Source: AC-69 sp036519575
GTDB lineage: Bacteria > Actinomycetota > UBA4738 > HRBIN12
Assembly (NCBI GenBank): GCA_036519575.1
Contig: DATDKZ010000252.1
Coordinates: 1 to 34,794 of the forward strand
Length of the DNA: 34,794 nt
Direction: 5' to 3'
The notes under the pieces were generated by a model. That model searched no databases, was not told the DNA's origin, and saw nothing but the letters and a program-made list of their open reading frames with translations. The translations under genes were made by a program, and so were the position numbers. Shown piece by piece: positions 1 through 8,741 of the stretch (positions are counted from its first letter, which is position 1; each line of letters opens with the position of its first letter).

Positions 1-21
1 CGCGCCGGCCTGGGCTCGAAC

Positions 22-471
22 GTGGGCGACCGTTTCCGGGACGAGCACCGCGAGTTCGTGCCCTGGCTGGCCCGGATCCGTACCGTGGCCGACCGCCTCG
101 AGTCCTACTCGCCGGTCGAGGCTCGCGATGAGCTCCAGCAGATCCGGTGGTTCCTGACCGAGCGCCTTCCCCAGCATGAGGAGGAGGAGGAGGCCGCCGT
201 GTACCCCGTGGTCTCCAGGCTCATGGGGGGCGAGGACCCCATGGGGACCATGACCCGGGCCCACCTGGAGATCGATCACCTGTCGCGGGTCTTCGTCCAC
301 CTGGTGGACGACGTTCCGCCCGAGGGTCCGGCGGTCGAGGATCTGGTGGACCTGCGTCGGGTGCTCTATGGCCTGCACGCGATCCTCCGCCTGCACTTCG
401 CCCAGGAGGAGGAGGCGTACTCCTGGCTCGCCTCGGAGACGATGGAGTCCGAGGAAGCCGCGGTGAGCTAG
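22..471 (+). CDS. Hemerythrin-like (HHE) domain protein
   Basis: A 149-residue, mostly acidic helical protein that probably forms a four-helix bundle holding a di-iron centre. Such proteins bind or sense O2, NO or iron in the cytoplasm. Candidate ligands are His9 (DEHREF), His52 with Glu56 (QHEEEEE), His81/His86 (AHLEIDH), His119, and His125 with Glu129 (LHFAQEE), the usual H...HxxxE...H...HxxxE order. I start at GTG 22, but there is no clear Shine-Dalgarno and the frame stays open to base 1, so the true start may lie upstream of the window. The stop TAG shares the palindrome CTAG (468-471) with the stop of the opposing kinase gene. Family call is good; the ligand sensed or stored is unknown. 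Confidence 0.75.
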   Translation: MGDRFRDEHREFVPWLARIRTVADRLESYSPVEARDELQQIRWFLTERLPQHEEEEEAAVYPVVSRLMGGEDPMGTMTRAHLEIDHLSRVFVHLVDDVPPEGPAVEDLVDLRRVLYGLHAILRLHFAQEEEAYSWLASETMESEEAAVS

Positions 472-1166
472 CGGTCCGCGACGGATCGTTCCTCGGGTAG
501 CCACACCCGGAACGACGCGCCGCCGCCATCACGGTCCTCGACCCACGCCCGCCCACCGTGCAGCTCCGCGAGCCCCGCCGCCAGGGCCAGGTCGATCCCG
601 CTCCCCGGAGCGAACTCGCCCCAGTCCCGCCCCCGGCCGAACGGCTCGAAGATGGCCTCCCGAAAGGCCGGTGGCACCACGGAGCCCTCGTCGTCCACCG
701 CGATGAGCGCGCCCCCGTCCTGTTCCTGAACACACAGCCAGATCCGGCCCTCAGGCGGCGTGTGGCGAACCGAGTTCGATAACAGGTTCTCCACGATCCG
801 CTCCACCTTCGCCGGGTCGACGTCTGCGGTGACGCTCTCTCCCTCGACGATGACCGCGCGGCCCTCGATCACGTCCGTCTCCTCGACCACCCGAGCGGCG
901 AGCTCGGCGATGTCCGATGGGACGATCGTGAGCTCCAGGGCTCCATGCCTGATCCGGATCAGGTCCAGCAGGTCGCCGACCATGCGATCGAGTCGCCGGG
1001 CGTTGTCGGAGATCCTCGACACGAGGTCCCTCGCCTCGTCGGGCTTCAGGGCCACGTCCTCGCGCTCGAGGGTGATGGCCAGTCCGAGGATCGCGGCGAG
1101 CGGTGTCCGGAGATCGTGCAGGAGCGTGCCGAGGTCCTCCAGGTCGCCTTCCCAGCTGTCGGTCAT
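468..1166 (-). CDS. Soluble histidine kinase, C-terminal half only, with degenerate ATP-binding boxes
   Basis: A 232-residue HisKA + HATPase protein with no sensor domain or membrane segment. The H-box is LLHDLRTP (His17) and the N-box ENLLSNSVRHTPPE (about 126-139). The start is ATG 1166, preceded by CAGGAG at good spacing; longer readings of the frame are not needed. The G1 box reads DEGSVVP instead of DxGxG (Val163 in place of Gly) and G2 reads GSGIDLAL instead of GTGIGLSL (Asp192 in place of Gly), so ATP binding may be weak or lost. It is clearly paralogous to the kinase half of the protein at 17640-19466. It sits 37 bp after ggt and is probably the last gene of an lhr-ggt-kinase transcript. 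No response regulator is adjacent. Confidence 0.8.
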   Translation of the reverse strand: MTDSWEGDLEDLGTLLHDLRTPLAAILGLAITLEREDVALKPDEARDLVSRISDNARRLDRMVGDLLDLIRIRHGALELTIVPSDIAELAARVVEETDVIEGRAVIVEGESVTADVDPAKVERIVENLLSNSVRHTPPEGRIWLCVQEQDGGALIAVDDEGSVVPPAFREAIFEPFGRGRDWGEFAPGSGIDLALAAGLAELHGGRAWVEDRDGGGASFRVWLPEERSVADR

Positions 1167-1203
1167 CGTGCTCCTGTGGGGGGAACGGAAAGACTCTAGT
1201 CGC

Positions 1204-2787
1204 TCACCCCGCCGCCGCCTCGCCGTCGGCCCGTGGGTCGGTCGCTGCAACCAACGTGCCGTCGTCGGCCACCCGGATGAGCTGCGCGTGCCCGACACCG
1301 TCGTCCCGATCACCCAGGAGCGTGAGCGCGAAGTTGGAGTGCTCGAAGGCCTCGCGGACCCATGTGGGAACGCCGGCCTCGAGCTCGACGGACCGTCCCG
1401 GGTGGAGGTCCATCCCACCCATCAGCCACCGGGGGGCCGAGAGCGCCGCCTCGGGATCCATGCCCAGGTCGAAGGCCCGGACCAGGTCCTGGAAGTTGAT
1501 CTGGGGCTGACCCCCGCCACCCATCGATCCGGTGACGGCGGCCAACCGACCGTCCCGGTGTGCCAGGACCGGCATCAGGGTGTGGGCGGGGCGCTTCCCC
1601 CCGGCCAGGCTGTTCGGCGAATCGGGGTCGAGCGAGAATCCCTGCCCTCGATTGTGGCAGACGACTCCGGTTGAGGGCTCGAGGATCCCGGAGCCGAACC
1701 CGCTGGACAGGCTCTGGATCAGCGAGACCGCCCGCCCACCGCCGTCGGCCGTGGCCAGGGCGATCGTATCGCCGGCGCTTCGGCTCCCGATGCCGACCCG
1801 GCCGGCTCGAACCTGATCGCACAACGCCGCGATATGGCCCTCGTCGAGGAGCGTGCCCACGGGGACCCTGGCGTGCCGGGGGTCGGCGTTGTGCCTGTCC
1901 CTGTCCTCGGACGCGGCGGCGAACACTTCGGCAAGCACGGCTGCATCCGCGCCGAGGGGATCGGGGTCGATCTCCAGCCGTTCCGTGGCAAGCAGCATCT
2001 CCAGGAGGGCGAAGCCCTGGGAGTTGGGGGGAACCACAGAGACGTGGAGGTCCCGGTACCGGGCAGCGATCGGTGAGTCCAGCTCGGGCCGGTGCGAGGC
2101 CAGGTCCTCAAGGACCATGGGCGAACCGGCTGCCCGGAGCCCGGTCACGAGCCGCGCACCGACCTCTCCACCGTAGAGGACTGAGGGACCCTCGACCGCG
2201 ATGGTTTCCAGCGTGGTTGCCAGGCTGGGTTGCACCACAGTGTCGCCTTCCGTGAGGGGCGAGCCGTCTCGCGCGAAGACCGACCGCATCCCCGGATCTG
2301 CGAACAGGCGCTCTGGCTCCCAGGTCAGGCTCGACCCAAGCGAACGTGCGACGGGGATGCCGTCTCGTGCGTATGCGATGGCGGGCCCGAATGCGAGCTC
2401 GAACGGCAGATCGGCGCCGAGCCCAGCCAGGGACGCCCAACCCGAGACGGCGCCCGGAACCGTGATCGTGAGCGGGCCGTACTCGGGCATCGCTTCCTGC
2501 GTCGCCCGGATGGCCGAAGCGTCGATCGCGAGGGGAGCGGCGCCGCTTGCGTTCAGCGCGATGGTCTGTCCGTTCACCGCCTGCACCAGGGCGAACAGGT
2601 CGCCGCCCACACCACACATGTGCGGGTAGACCACGGCCAGCGTGACGGCGGCCGCCAGGGCCGCGTCCACGGCGTTGCCACCTGCATCGAAGGCCGCGAC
2701 GCCGGCCCGCGTTGCCGCCCAGTGCGGCGTGGCGATGGCGAACCGCCTCCCTGAAGCGGAGAGCGCACGCTCGTCAGTGGATGGCAT
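1204..2787 (-). CDS. ggt: Gamma-glutamyltransferase-like Ntn hydrolase
   Basis: A 527-residue member of the gamma-glutamyltranspeptidase family, which transfers or hydrolyses the gamma-glutamyl group of glutathione-like compounds after self-cleavage at a threonine. The candidate nucleophile is Thr341 in GDTIALATADG, followed by QSLSSGFGSGI and, later, TGSMGGGGQPQ, a glycine-rich block typical of the family. The D-T-I/V-x-L form resembles YwrD/acylase-like members rather than the TTHYS form of E. coli Ggt, so the natural substrate may not be glutathione. There is no obvious signal peptide, so it is probably cytoplasmic. I start at ATG 2787, 19 bp after the lhr stop; an upstream ATG at 2844 would overlap lhr by 38 bp and adds residues unlike the family. 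Confidence 0.9.
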   Translation of the reverse strand: MPSTDERALSASGRRFAIATPHWAATRAGVAAFDAGGNAVDAALAAAVTLAVVYPHMCGVGGDLFALVQAVNGQTIALNASGAAPLAIDASAIRATQEAMPEYGPLTITVPGAVSGWASLAGLGADLPFELAFGPAIAYARDGIPVARSLGSSLTWEPERLFADPGMRSVFARDGSPLTEGDTVVQPSLATTLETIAVEGPSVLYGGEVGARLVTGLRAAGSPMVLEDLASHRPELDSPIAARYRDLHVSVVPPNSQGFALLEMLLATERLEIDPDPLGADAAVLAEVFAAASEDRDRHNADPRHARVPVGTLLDEGHIAALCDQVRAGRVGIGSRSAGDTIALATADGGGRAVSLIQSLSSGFGSGILEPSTGVVCHNRGQGFSLDPDSPNSLAGGKRPAHTLMPVLAHRDGRLAAVTGSMGGGGQPQINFQDLVRAFDLGMDPEAALSAPRWLMGGMDLHPGRSVELEAGVPTWVREAFEHSNFALTLLGDRDDGVGHAQLIRVADDGTLVAATDPRADGEAAAG

Positions 2788-2806
2788 CGGCGCGACCCTC
2801 GACCAG

Positions 2807-5800
2807 TCAGCCCCGGAGGACGAGCCCGCGGTAGCCGTCGGCAAACCCCGACTCCCGCAATCGGGTCGCCCAGCGCGACTCCCCGAACGGGACGCCGTCG
2901 ATCCGTTGCAGCTCGATCCGGCGAACCCTGGCTTCCTTGGCCAGCGAGACGAGTGCGTCGACCCACGCGTCGTCGCGCTCGGCGGCGGGGAATGTCAGGA
3001 GGCTTCGAGCCCCCCGTTCCAGGAACGCCGCCAGCTCGCCGTCCTGGAGGATCACGTACGCGCCCGCCGTCCGTGCGGGCCGCCCGGGCACGTCCGGCCA
3101 CGGGAGTGCCATCCCGAAGGGCTGCGCCGGGTCCGTCGCCGCGAGGGTCAACGCGATATCCCGCCCTTGAGGGTCGCGGAGGTCGCGGAGCCTGTCCACG
3201 GCGCCGGGAAGAGCGAACTGCGCCGCGCCGAGCCCGGACACGAAGTAGCCCCGTCGAACCTTCCCCGACTCCTCCATGACCTTCAGCACGCCGTACACGG
3301 CGGCGAACCCTCCCTGGACGCCCTCGCCCAATGCGGCCTCCCTGGTCAGGACCCCATGGCGCTCCAGGAGCTGCAGGGCACGCGCGTGCGACACCTCGGT
3401 CGGAGACGGCGCGGGCTGAAGGAGGTTGGCGACGAGCGACCACCGTCCGGCTCCGGCGGGCGGGCCCGTCCGGCGGAGCCGGCCCGGTCTGGGTTTCGGC
3501 TTCGGCGCGCGGGGACGCCCCGACAGGAGCGAGCGAAGCGGGGCGAGCGTGTCGTTGGTGACTTCGCCGGCCCACACCAGATCCCACAGCGCCCTCAGCA
3601 CCACGCGCTCGTCGGCCGTCCCCGCAGCCATCACCAGGTCCGGCCAGAACGAGGCCCCCCGTTCGGCCAGATGTCGGCGAAGCTGGTCGTGGACGATCCC
3701 CGGCGACGCATCTTCCGGCGGGCTCGGGGCGAGGAGCGGGAGCCGGTCCCGGAAGTACAAGGCCACCCGGCCGTCGTTCGCGCCGAGCCCGCCCGCACCG
3801 ACCCAGACGATCTCGCCGGCGGCGCACAGCGCGTCCAGATCCGCCGGCCGGTATCCGGCCACCCGGGCGGGAAGCGCGTCGGACTCCAGGACCGATGCTG
3901 GCACGGCCGCGCCCTGGAGCTGTTCGATCGCCTCGCCCAGCGCGCCCGGCCCCTGCCGGGGTCTCGTCATGCCGTGCCACTCCGGCAGGAACCGGACCAG
4001 GGCCGCCCCCTCGACCGGCTCGACCTCGCGACGGAGCGCTGCGAGGGAGCGTCGCCGGAGGGAACGGAGCACCTCGACGTCGCACCACTCGCGTTCCACC
4101 CCACCGGGGCGAAACTCGCCCCGGACGACCTTGCCCGCGGCTTCGAGCGATGCGAGCGAGGAGCTCACACGGTCGTCGGGGACACCCAGTCGCCGGGCCA
4201 CGTCCTCGGTGTGGAACGGCCCGTGCGTCCGGGCGTACCGGGCCACCAGGTCGCGGAGCGGATCGACGACACTCTCGGCGAATGCGGCGGGCACGCCGCG
4301 TGGGATCGAGGCGCCGAGGGCGTCGCGCAGCCGCCCGGCGTCCTCCACCGCGGCGATCCTGTCCTCGCCGCCGATGCGGATCCGGATGGCCCGGCGCTCG
4401 CCGAGGAGCGATGCCGTCCATCCGGTGGGGTCGGTCGACGACCGCGCCACCATCTCGTCCTCGGTCAGTTCGCCAACCCTGCGAAGCAGGTCATGCAGGT
4501 CGTCTGGGTGGCGGGCCCGTCGTCCCTCGGCTATCGACTGGAGCTCGAGCTCCAGGTCGGCGAGCGCGCTCACGTCGATCAGCTCACGGAGCTCCTCGGC
4601 CCCGAGGAGCTCGCGAAGCAGGTCCCGGTCGAGCGCCAGGGCGGCGGCGCGTCGCTCGGCGAGCGGCGCGTCACCCTCGTACATGTACACCGCGATCCAC
4701 GAGAACAGCAGCGACTGGGCGAACGGGGACGCCCCGGTCGTGTCGACCGGCACCATCCGGACCCGCCTGGCCCGCACGTCGGACAGGACGTCCTTCAGAG
4801 CCGGGAGGTCGAACACGTCCCGGAGGCACTCCCGGGTGGCCTCCAGGAGGATGGGGAACGTCGGATACTTCGATGCGGCATGCAACAGGTCCGCCGAGCG
4901 CTGCCGTTGCTGCCACAACGGGGTCCGCTTGCCGGGAGCACGTCGAGGCAGAAGGAGAGCTCGGGCCGCCGACTCTCGGAAGGCCGACGCGAACAGCGCC
5001 GTTGCGGGGAGCTGGCGCATCACCAGCTCCTCGATCTCCTCGGGCTCGAACACGAGGTCCTCGACGGGGATCCGGTCCTCGGACTCAGGGAGACGGATGA
5101 CGATGCCGTCGTCGCTCCAGAGCACCTGGACGTCCGCCGCCATTCGCTCGGCCAGTCGGGCCTCGATGGCCATGGCCCACGGCGCGTGCACCCGCGCGCC
5201 GAACGGGGACAGTAGACACACCCGCCAGTCGCCGATCGAGTCCGGGAACCGCTCCACCACGATGGTCCGATCGTCGGGGACGGCCCCGACGGCCTCGCGT
5301 TCGTCCGCCACGTAGGCCACCAGGTTGCGGGCGGCCAACTCATCGAGCTTGAACTCCTCGCGCAGGCGGGCCGTCGCGCGATCGGGTGTCTCGCGCCCGA
5401 TCGCGCGAGTGAGCTCGCCGAGCGCCCGGCCGAGCTCGAGCGGCCGCCCCGGCTTATCTCCCTTCCAGAACGGCATCTTGCCCGGCTCGCCCGGAGCCGG
5501 GGACACGATCACCCGGTCGAGCGTGATGTCCTCGATCCTCCACGCTGACGCCCCGAGCAGGAACACCTCGCCCCGCCGGCTTTCGTACACCATCTCCTCG
5601 TCGAGCTCGCCGACCCGGGTCCCGTCGGAAAGGAACACGCCGAACAGGCCTCGGTCGGGGATGGTCCCACCGCTCGTCACGGCGAGCCGGCCGGCGCCTT
5701 CCCTGGCGCGAACGGCGTTCCGGTGCCGGTCCCACACGATGCGTGGGCGGAGCTCGGAGAAGTCGTCCGACGGATACTTCCCGGATAACAGGTCGAGGAC

Positions 5801-7192
5801 GGCGACGAGCAGCTCGTCGGAGAGGTCGGCGAAGTTCGCGGCCCGGCGCACCAGCCGGGCGAGATCCTCGACGGCCCACTCGTCGACGGCGCACATGGCC
5901 ACGATCTGCTGGGCCAGGACGTCGAGGGGATTGCGCGGATACCGGGTCTCTTCGATGAGGCCTTCTAGCATCCGGTGGACCACCACCGCGGCCTCCAGGA
6001 GGTCGCCGCGATACTTGGGGAACAGCTTGCCCCGGCTTGGCTCGCCGACGTTGTGGCCGGCCCGGCCGATCCGTTGGAGCCCCCGAGACACCGAGCCCGG
6101 AGACTCGACCTGCACCACCAGGTCGATGGCCCCCATGTCGATCCCCAGCTCCAACGAGCTCGTGGCCACCAGACCCCGAAGCGTCCCTCGTTTCAAGCGG
6201 TCCTCGATCTCCAGGCGCTGCTCCCGGGCGATCGACCCGTGATGGGCCCGAACGAGGTCCTCGCCGGCCAGCTCGTTCAGCTTCGCCGCCAGGCGCTCGG
6301 CCAGGCGGCGGGCGTTCACGAAGATCAGCGTGGATCGGTGCTCGCGGATCAGCTCGAGCAGGCGGGGGTGGACCGAGGGCCAGATGCTCAGGCGATCCTG
6401 GTCCACGGGGGCCGGACCCGGGGACTCTCGTTCGGGGACCCGGCCCAGCTCGGCCATGTCCTCGACCGCCACCACGACCTCGACCTCCATGGGCTTTCGA
6501 TGACCGGCGTCCACGATCGTTACCGGCCGCGGGCCGTCGTCGGTGCGTCCTCCAAGGAACCGGGCGATCTCCTCGAGCGGGCGCTGGGTGGCCGACAGCC
6601 CGATCCGCTGAGGACTCACCCGCGTGACCGCCTCCAACCGCTCGAGCGAGAGGGCGAGGTGCGCACCCCGTTTGGTCGCGGCGACCGAATGGACCTCGTC
6701 CACGATCACCCACCGCACGCTTCGCAGGACCTCCCGGGCCTGCGAGGTCAGCATGAGGTACAGCGATTCCGGGGTGGTGATGAGGATGTCCGGAGGACGT
6801 TTGCTGATCGAGCGCCGTTCGTTGGCGGACGTGTCGCCGGTTCGCATGGCGACCGTCGGCTCGTGTAGCTCGACCCCGAGGCGCTCGGCGGCCAGCCGGA
6901 TGCCGGCCAGGGGAGCGCGGAGGTTCTTCTCCACGTCCACTGCGAGGGCGCGGAGGGGCGAGACGTACAGGACCCGACACCGCTCGGCTGGCGGTGGGGT
7001 CGGTTCGCCGCCCAGACGATCCAACGCCCACAGGAAAGCGGCCAGGGTCTTGCCCGAGCCCGTGGGCGCCAGGATCAGCGCGTGGCCGCCCGATGCGATG
7101 GCCGGCCACCCCTGCAACTGTGCGGGTGTGGGGGACTCGAACGAAGCCTCGAACCACGCGCGGACGGCGGGCGAGAACAGGTCGACGGTCAC
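2807..7192 (-). CDS. lhr: Lhr-type superfamily 2 helicase
   Basis: A 1461-residue protein, full length for the large helicase-related family of ATP-dependent 3'-5' DNA/RNA-DNA translocases involved in DNA repair. Walker A is APTGSGKT (42-49), motif II DEVH (165-168), motif III SAT (200-202) and motif VI QRIGRAGH (373-380). The long C-terminal half is the Lhr-specific winged-helix and Lhr-CTD part, with the family-like FLPEWHGM segment; the Lhr CTD has been linked to uracil-DNA glycosylase activity in other bacteria, which I cannot judge here. The GTG start at 7192 is supported by a -10-like TAGGCT at 7199-7204 ending 6 nt before it, as expected for a leaderless message. It is first in a run with ggt and a kinase. 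Confidence 0.95.
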   Translation of the reverse strand: MTVDLFSPAVRAWFEASFESPTPAQLQGWPAIASGGHALILAPTGSGKTLAAFLWALDRLGGEPTPPPAERCRVLYVSPLRALAVDVEKNLRAPLAGIRLAAERLGVELHEPTVAMRTGDTSANERRSISKRPPDILITTPESLYLMLTSQAREVLRSVRWVIVDEVHSVAATKRGAHLALSLERLEAVTRVSPQRIGLSATQRPLEEIARFLGGRTDDGPRPVTIVDAGHRKPMEVEVVVAVEDMAELGRVPERESPGPAPVDQDRLSIWPSVHPRLLELIREHRSTLIFVNARRLAERLAAKLNELAGEDLVRAHHGSIAREQRLEIEDRLKRGTLRGLVATSSLELGIDMGAIDLVVQVESPGSVSRGLQRIGRAGHNVGEPSRGKLFPKYRGDLLEAAVVVHRMLEGLIEETRYPRNPLDVLAQQIVAMCAVDEWAVEDLARLVRRAANFADLSDELLVAVLDLLSGKYPSDDFSELRPRIVWDRHRNAVRAREGAGRLAVTSGGTIPDRGLFGVFLSDGTRVGELDEEMVYESRRGEVFLLGASAWRIEDITLDRVIVSPAPGEPGKMPFWKGDKPGRPLELGRALGELTRAIGRETPDRATARLREEFKLDELAARNLVAYVADEREAVGAVPDDRTIVVERFPDSIGDWRVCLLSPFGARVHAPWAMAIEARLAERMAADVQVLWSDDGIVIRLPESEDRIPVEDLVFEPEEIEELVMRQLPATALFASAFRESAARALLLPRRAPGKRTPLWQQRQRSADLLHAASKYPTFPILLEATRECLRDVFDLPALKDVLSDVRARRVRMVPVDTTGASPFAQSLLFSWIAVYMYEGDAPLAERRAAALALDRDLLRELLGAEELRELIDVSALADLELELQSIAEGRRARHPDDLHDLLRRVGELTEDEMVARSSTDPTGWTASLLGERRAIRIRIGGEDRIAAVEDAGRLRDALGASIPRGVPAAFAESVVDPLRDLVARYARTHGPFHTEDVARRLGVPDDRVSSSLASLEAAGKVVRGEFRPGGVEREWCDVEVLRSLRRRSLAALRREVEPVEGAALVRFLPEWHGMTRPRQGPGALGEAIEQLQGAAVPASVLESDALPARVAGYRPADLDALCAAGEIVWVGAGGLGANDGRVALYFRDRLPLLAPSPPEDASPGIVHDQLRRHLAERGASFWPDLVMAAGTADERVVLRALWDLVWAGEVTNDTLAPLRSLLSGRPRAPKPKPRPGRLRRTGPPAGAGRWSLVANLLQPAPSPTEVSHARALQLLERHGVLTREAALGEGVQGGFAAVYGVLKVMEESGKVRRGYFVSGLGAAQFALPGAVDRLRDLRDPQGRDIALTLAATDPAQPFGMALPWPDVPGRPARTAGAYVILQDGELAAFLERGARSLLTFPAAERDDAWVDALVSLAKEARVRRIELQRIDGVPFGESRWATRLRESGFADGYRGLVLRG

Positions 7193-7198
7193 CGCACA

Positions 7199-7204
7199 AG
7201 CCTA
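7199..7204 (-). promoter_or_regulatory. Candidate -10 element of lhr (leaderless)
   Basis: TAGGCT on the minus strand, 6 nt before GTG 7192, so transcription would begin at or next to the start codon. No convincing -35 is seen. It lies back to back with the plus-strand element at 7274-7279. Confidence 0.5.
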
Positions 7205-7273
7205 CGGCGAACCCGCGACTCGCTCGCGGGGACGCTTCGGTGTCTTTCGAGCCAACGACGTCGGGCCCGCCGA

Positions 7274-7279
7274 TAGGAT
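7274..7279 (+). promoter_or_regulatory. Candidate -10 element of the bactofilin-like gene (leaderless)
   Basis: TAGGAT, 7 nt before GTG 7287. The ATG at 7278 overlaps this hexamer and would lie upstream of the predicted transcript start, which argues for GTG 7287. The same hexamer precedes gcvT. Confidence 0.5.
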
Positions 7280-7286
7280 GCTCGAC

Positions 7287-8213
7287 GTGGCAACGGCTCG
7301 CGCCCCGTTCACGCTGGTTGTGTTGGTCGTCGCGTTCGGTCCGGCGACCCTGGGGGCCGCCGCCCAACCGCGGGAAGCGGAGAACCAGATCGTCCTGTCG
7401 GGGACGGTGGAGGTGGCTCGGGGACGGGAGGTTGCCGAGGTCGTCGTCCTGCACGGGAGCGCCCGGATCAATGGGGTGGCCCTCGGCGACGTCATCGTGC
7501 TCGACGGTGGGATCACCGTTCACGGCCAGGTCAGTGGCAGCGTGATTGCGATGGACGGCTCGGTGAGGCTCGGCTCGGGCGCCCAGGTGGGCGGCGACGT
7601 CACCGCGCGGGGAGGCGTCGTGGTCTCCGAGGGGGCGGTGGTCGACGGCCAGATCCGACAGCACGCCGCGTTCACCTGGCGGGCGCCGCTCTCGCTGTTC
7701 GGGCGGTTCGCGACGTGGCTCGCGGTCACGGTGTCCACGCTCCTCCTCGGTCTGGCCGTCGTGTTCATCAGTCCGAGGGGAGTCGAGGCCGTCTACGACG
7801 CCGCGCGAACCGCTCCGTACTTCGCGGCGGCCTGGGGTGTCGGGCTGGCCTTGGGGATCCCCGTCCTCGCCGTGGTGGCCATGGCATCGCTCGTGGTCCT
7901 CCCGCTGGGGCTGGCGCTGGCGCTGGCGATGGCGCTGGCCGCATTCGCCGGCTACGGGTTCGCCGGCTACGCGCTGGGCCGCTTGGTGTGGACGAATCCC
8001 GAGCGCCAGGTCGTGGCGTTCCTGGCGGGGTGGGGCGCCCTTCGGGTCATCGGTCTGATCCCGTTCGTGAGCGGCGTAACGTTCGTCCTAGCCGCCGCGT
8101 TCGGCCTCGGCGCGGCGGCCGTCGCGACGTGGAAGGCGCGATCAGAGCAAGGGAGGCATCGGGGACGGCGCGCCGCCCTGCCTCCGCCCTTCCCCGAGGA
8201 AGCCGGCCTGTGA
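7287..8213 (+). CDS. Bactofilin-like (polymer-forming) membrane protein with signal peptide
   Basis: A 308-residue protein with three parts. First, a signal peptide or N-terminal membrane helix (about 1-27). Second, an extracytoplasmic stretch of short beta-strand repeats (about 32-125, with GTVEVARG, GDVIVLDGG, GQVSGSVIAMDGS, GGDVTARGG) of the bactofilin/polymer-forming type. Third, a hydrophobic C-terminal half with four to five membrane segments (about 140-280) and a short basic tail. The segment LALALAMALA is encoded by a hexamer repeat at 7911-7940. Function is likely structural or envelope-associated, but this is inferred from fold type only. I chose GTG 7287 over ATG 7278 because of the -10 element at 7274-7279. 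It converges on another repeat protein (8252-8707) and stands as a single gene. Confidence 0.75.
   Translation: MATARAPFTLVVLVVAFGPATLGAAAQPREAENQIVLSGTVEVARGREVAEVVVLHGSARINGVALGDVIVLDGGITVHGQVSGSVIAMDGSVRLGSGAQVGGDVTARGGVVVSEGAVVDGQIRQHAAFTWRAPLSLFGRFATWLAVTVSTLLLGLAVVFISPRGVEAVYDAARTAPYFAAAWGVGLALGIPVLAVVAMASLVVLPLGLALALAMALAAFAGYGFAGYALGRLVWTNPERQVVAFLAGWGALRVIGLIPFVSGVTFVLAAAFGLGAAAVATWKARSEQGRHRGRRAALPPPFPEEAGL
7911..7940 (+). repeat. Hexamer repeat (ctggcg) within a membrane-segment coding region
   Basis: Five tandem hexamers: ctggcg three times, atggcg, then ctggcc. They encode alternating Leu-Ala/Met-Ala inside a transmembrane helix. The repeat keeps the reading frame, so slippage would change helix length by two residues per unit. 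Confidence 0.7.
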
Positions 8214-8251
8214 CGCCGGGCCTCGATCGGCCGATGAACCCCCGGCGCCCC

Positions 8252-8707
8252 TCAGCGCCTGCGAGCCCTGGACAGGAGCGCGAACACGGCGCCCACGGCC
8301 GCGCCGAACGCGGCAGCCTGTGGGACGGTCATGAGCACCTTGGCACCGTCTTGCACCTCGATCCGAGGCGACAGGACCATCCCCACGAAGGACTGGCGGC
8401 CGAGTGTCGCGCCGCCCGCGGCGATCACGCTCTGACAGCCACCCTGCTCGATGGACACGTCGCCCTTGGCGATGACGGGCCCGGAACCTCCCTGGTGGAT
8501 CGACACGTCGCCTCCAGTCATCAGGGGACCGCACCCGCCCTGGTTGATGGTCACCTGCCCGGACGCGATGACCGGCCCTGCTCCCGCCATGGTGAGGTGG
8601 ACGTCGCGCCCACTCACCATCCCGACCAGGGCCCGATCCAGGGTCACGTCGCCCGCCGCTTCGATGGCCTTCACCACTCGTACCGTGCCGAGTCCGTTTG
8701 CCTCCAC
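8252..8707 (-). CDS. Small 16-residue-repeat beta-solenoid protein with C-terminal membrane tail
   Basis: A 151-residue protein made of about six tandem 16-residue units matching V-x-I-x-Q-G-G-x-G-P-V-I-A-x-G-D, for example VSIHQGGSGPVIAKGD and VSIEQGGCQSVIAAGG, with more divergent units at both ends. A hydrophobic helix follows (about 130-146) and ends in SRARRR, suggesting a tail-anchored protein with the solenoid on the N-terminal side. The periodicity suggests a right-handed parallel beta-helix distantly like bactofilins. GTG 8707 is chosen because GGGGAGG (8714-8720, minus strand) lies 6 nt before it; GTG 8722, 15 nt upstream, would place that ribosome binding site inside the gene. A -10-like TAGGAT is at 8742-8747. 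I do not recognise a named family. Confidence 0.75.
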   Translation of the reverse strand: MEANGLGTVRVVKAIEAAGDVTLDRALVGMVSGRDVHLTMAGAGPVIASGQVTINQGGCGPLMTGGDVSIHQGGSGPVIAKGDVSIEQGGCQSVIAAGGATLGRQSFVGMVLSPRIEVQDGAKVLMTVPQAAAFGAAVGAVFALLSRARRR

Positions 8708-8713
8708 GATGTA

Positions 8714-8720
8714 CCTCCCC
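8714..8720 (-). promoter_or_regulatory. Strong Shine-Dalgarno that fixes the start at 8707
   Basis: GGGGAGG on the minus strand with a 6-nt spacer to GTG 8707. It overlaps the alternative GTG start at 8722 and so argues against it. Confidence 0.8.
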
Positions 8721-8741
8721 ACGTTCGTCGGTGTCGCTCAC

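Noticed and set aside
2642..5215. Long plus-strand open frame opposite lhr (857 codons)
   Set aside because: It is a shadow of the GC-rich minus-strand lhr and ggt genes. The translation is low-complexity Arg/Pro/Gly-rich with no domain, while lhr shows all helicase motifs.
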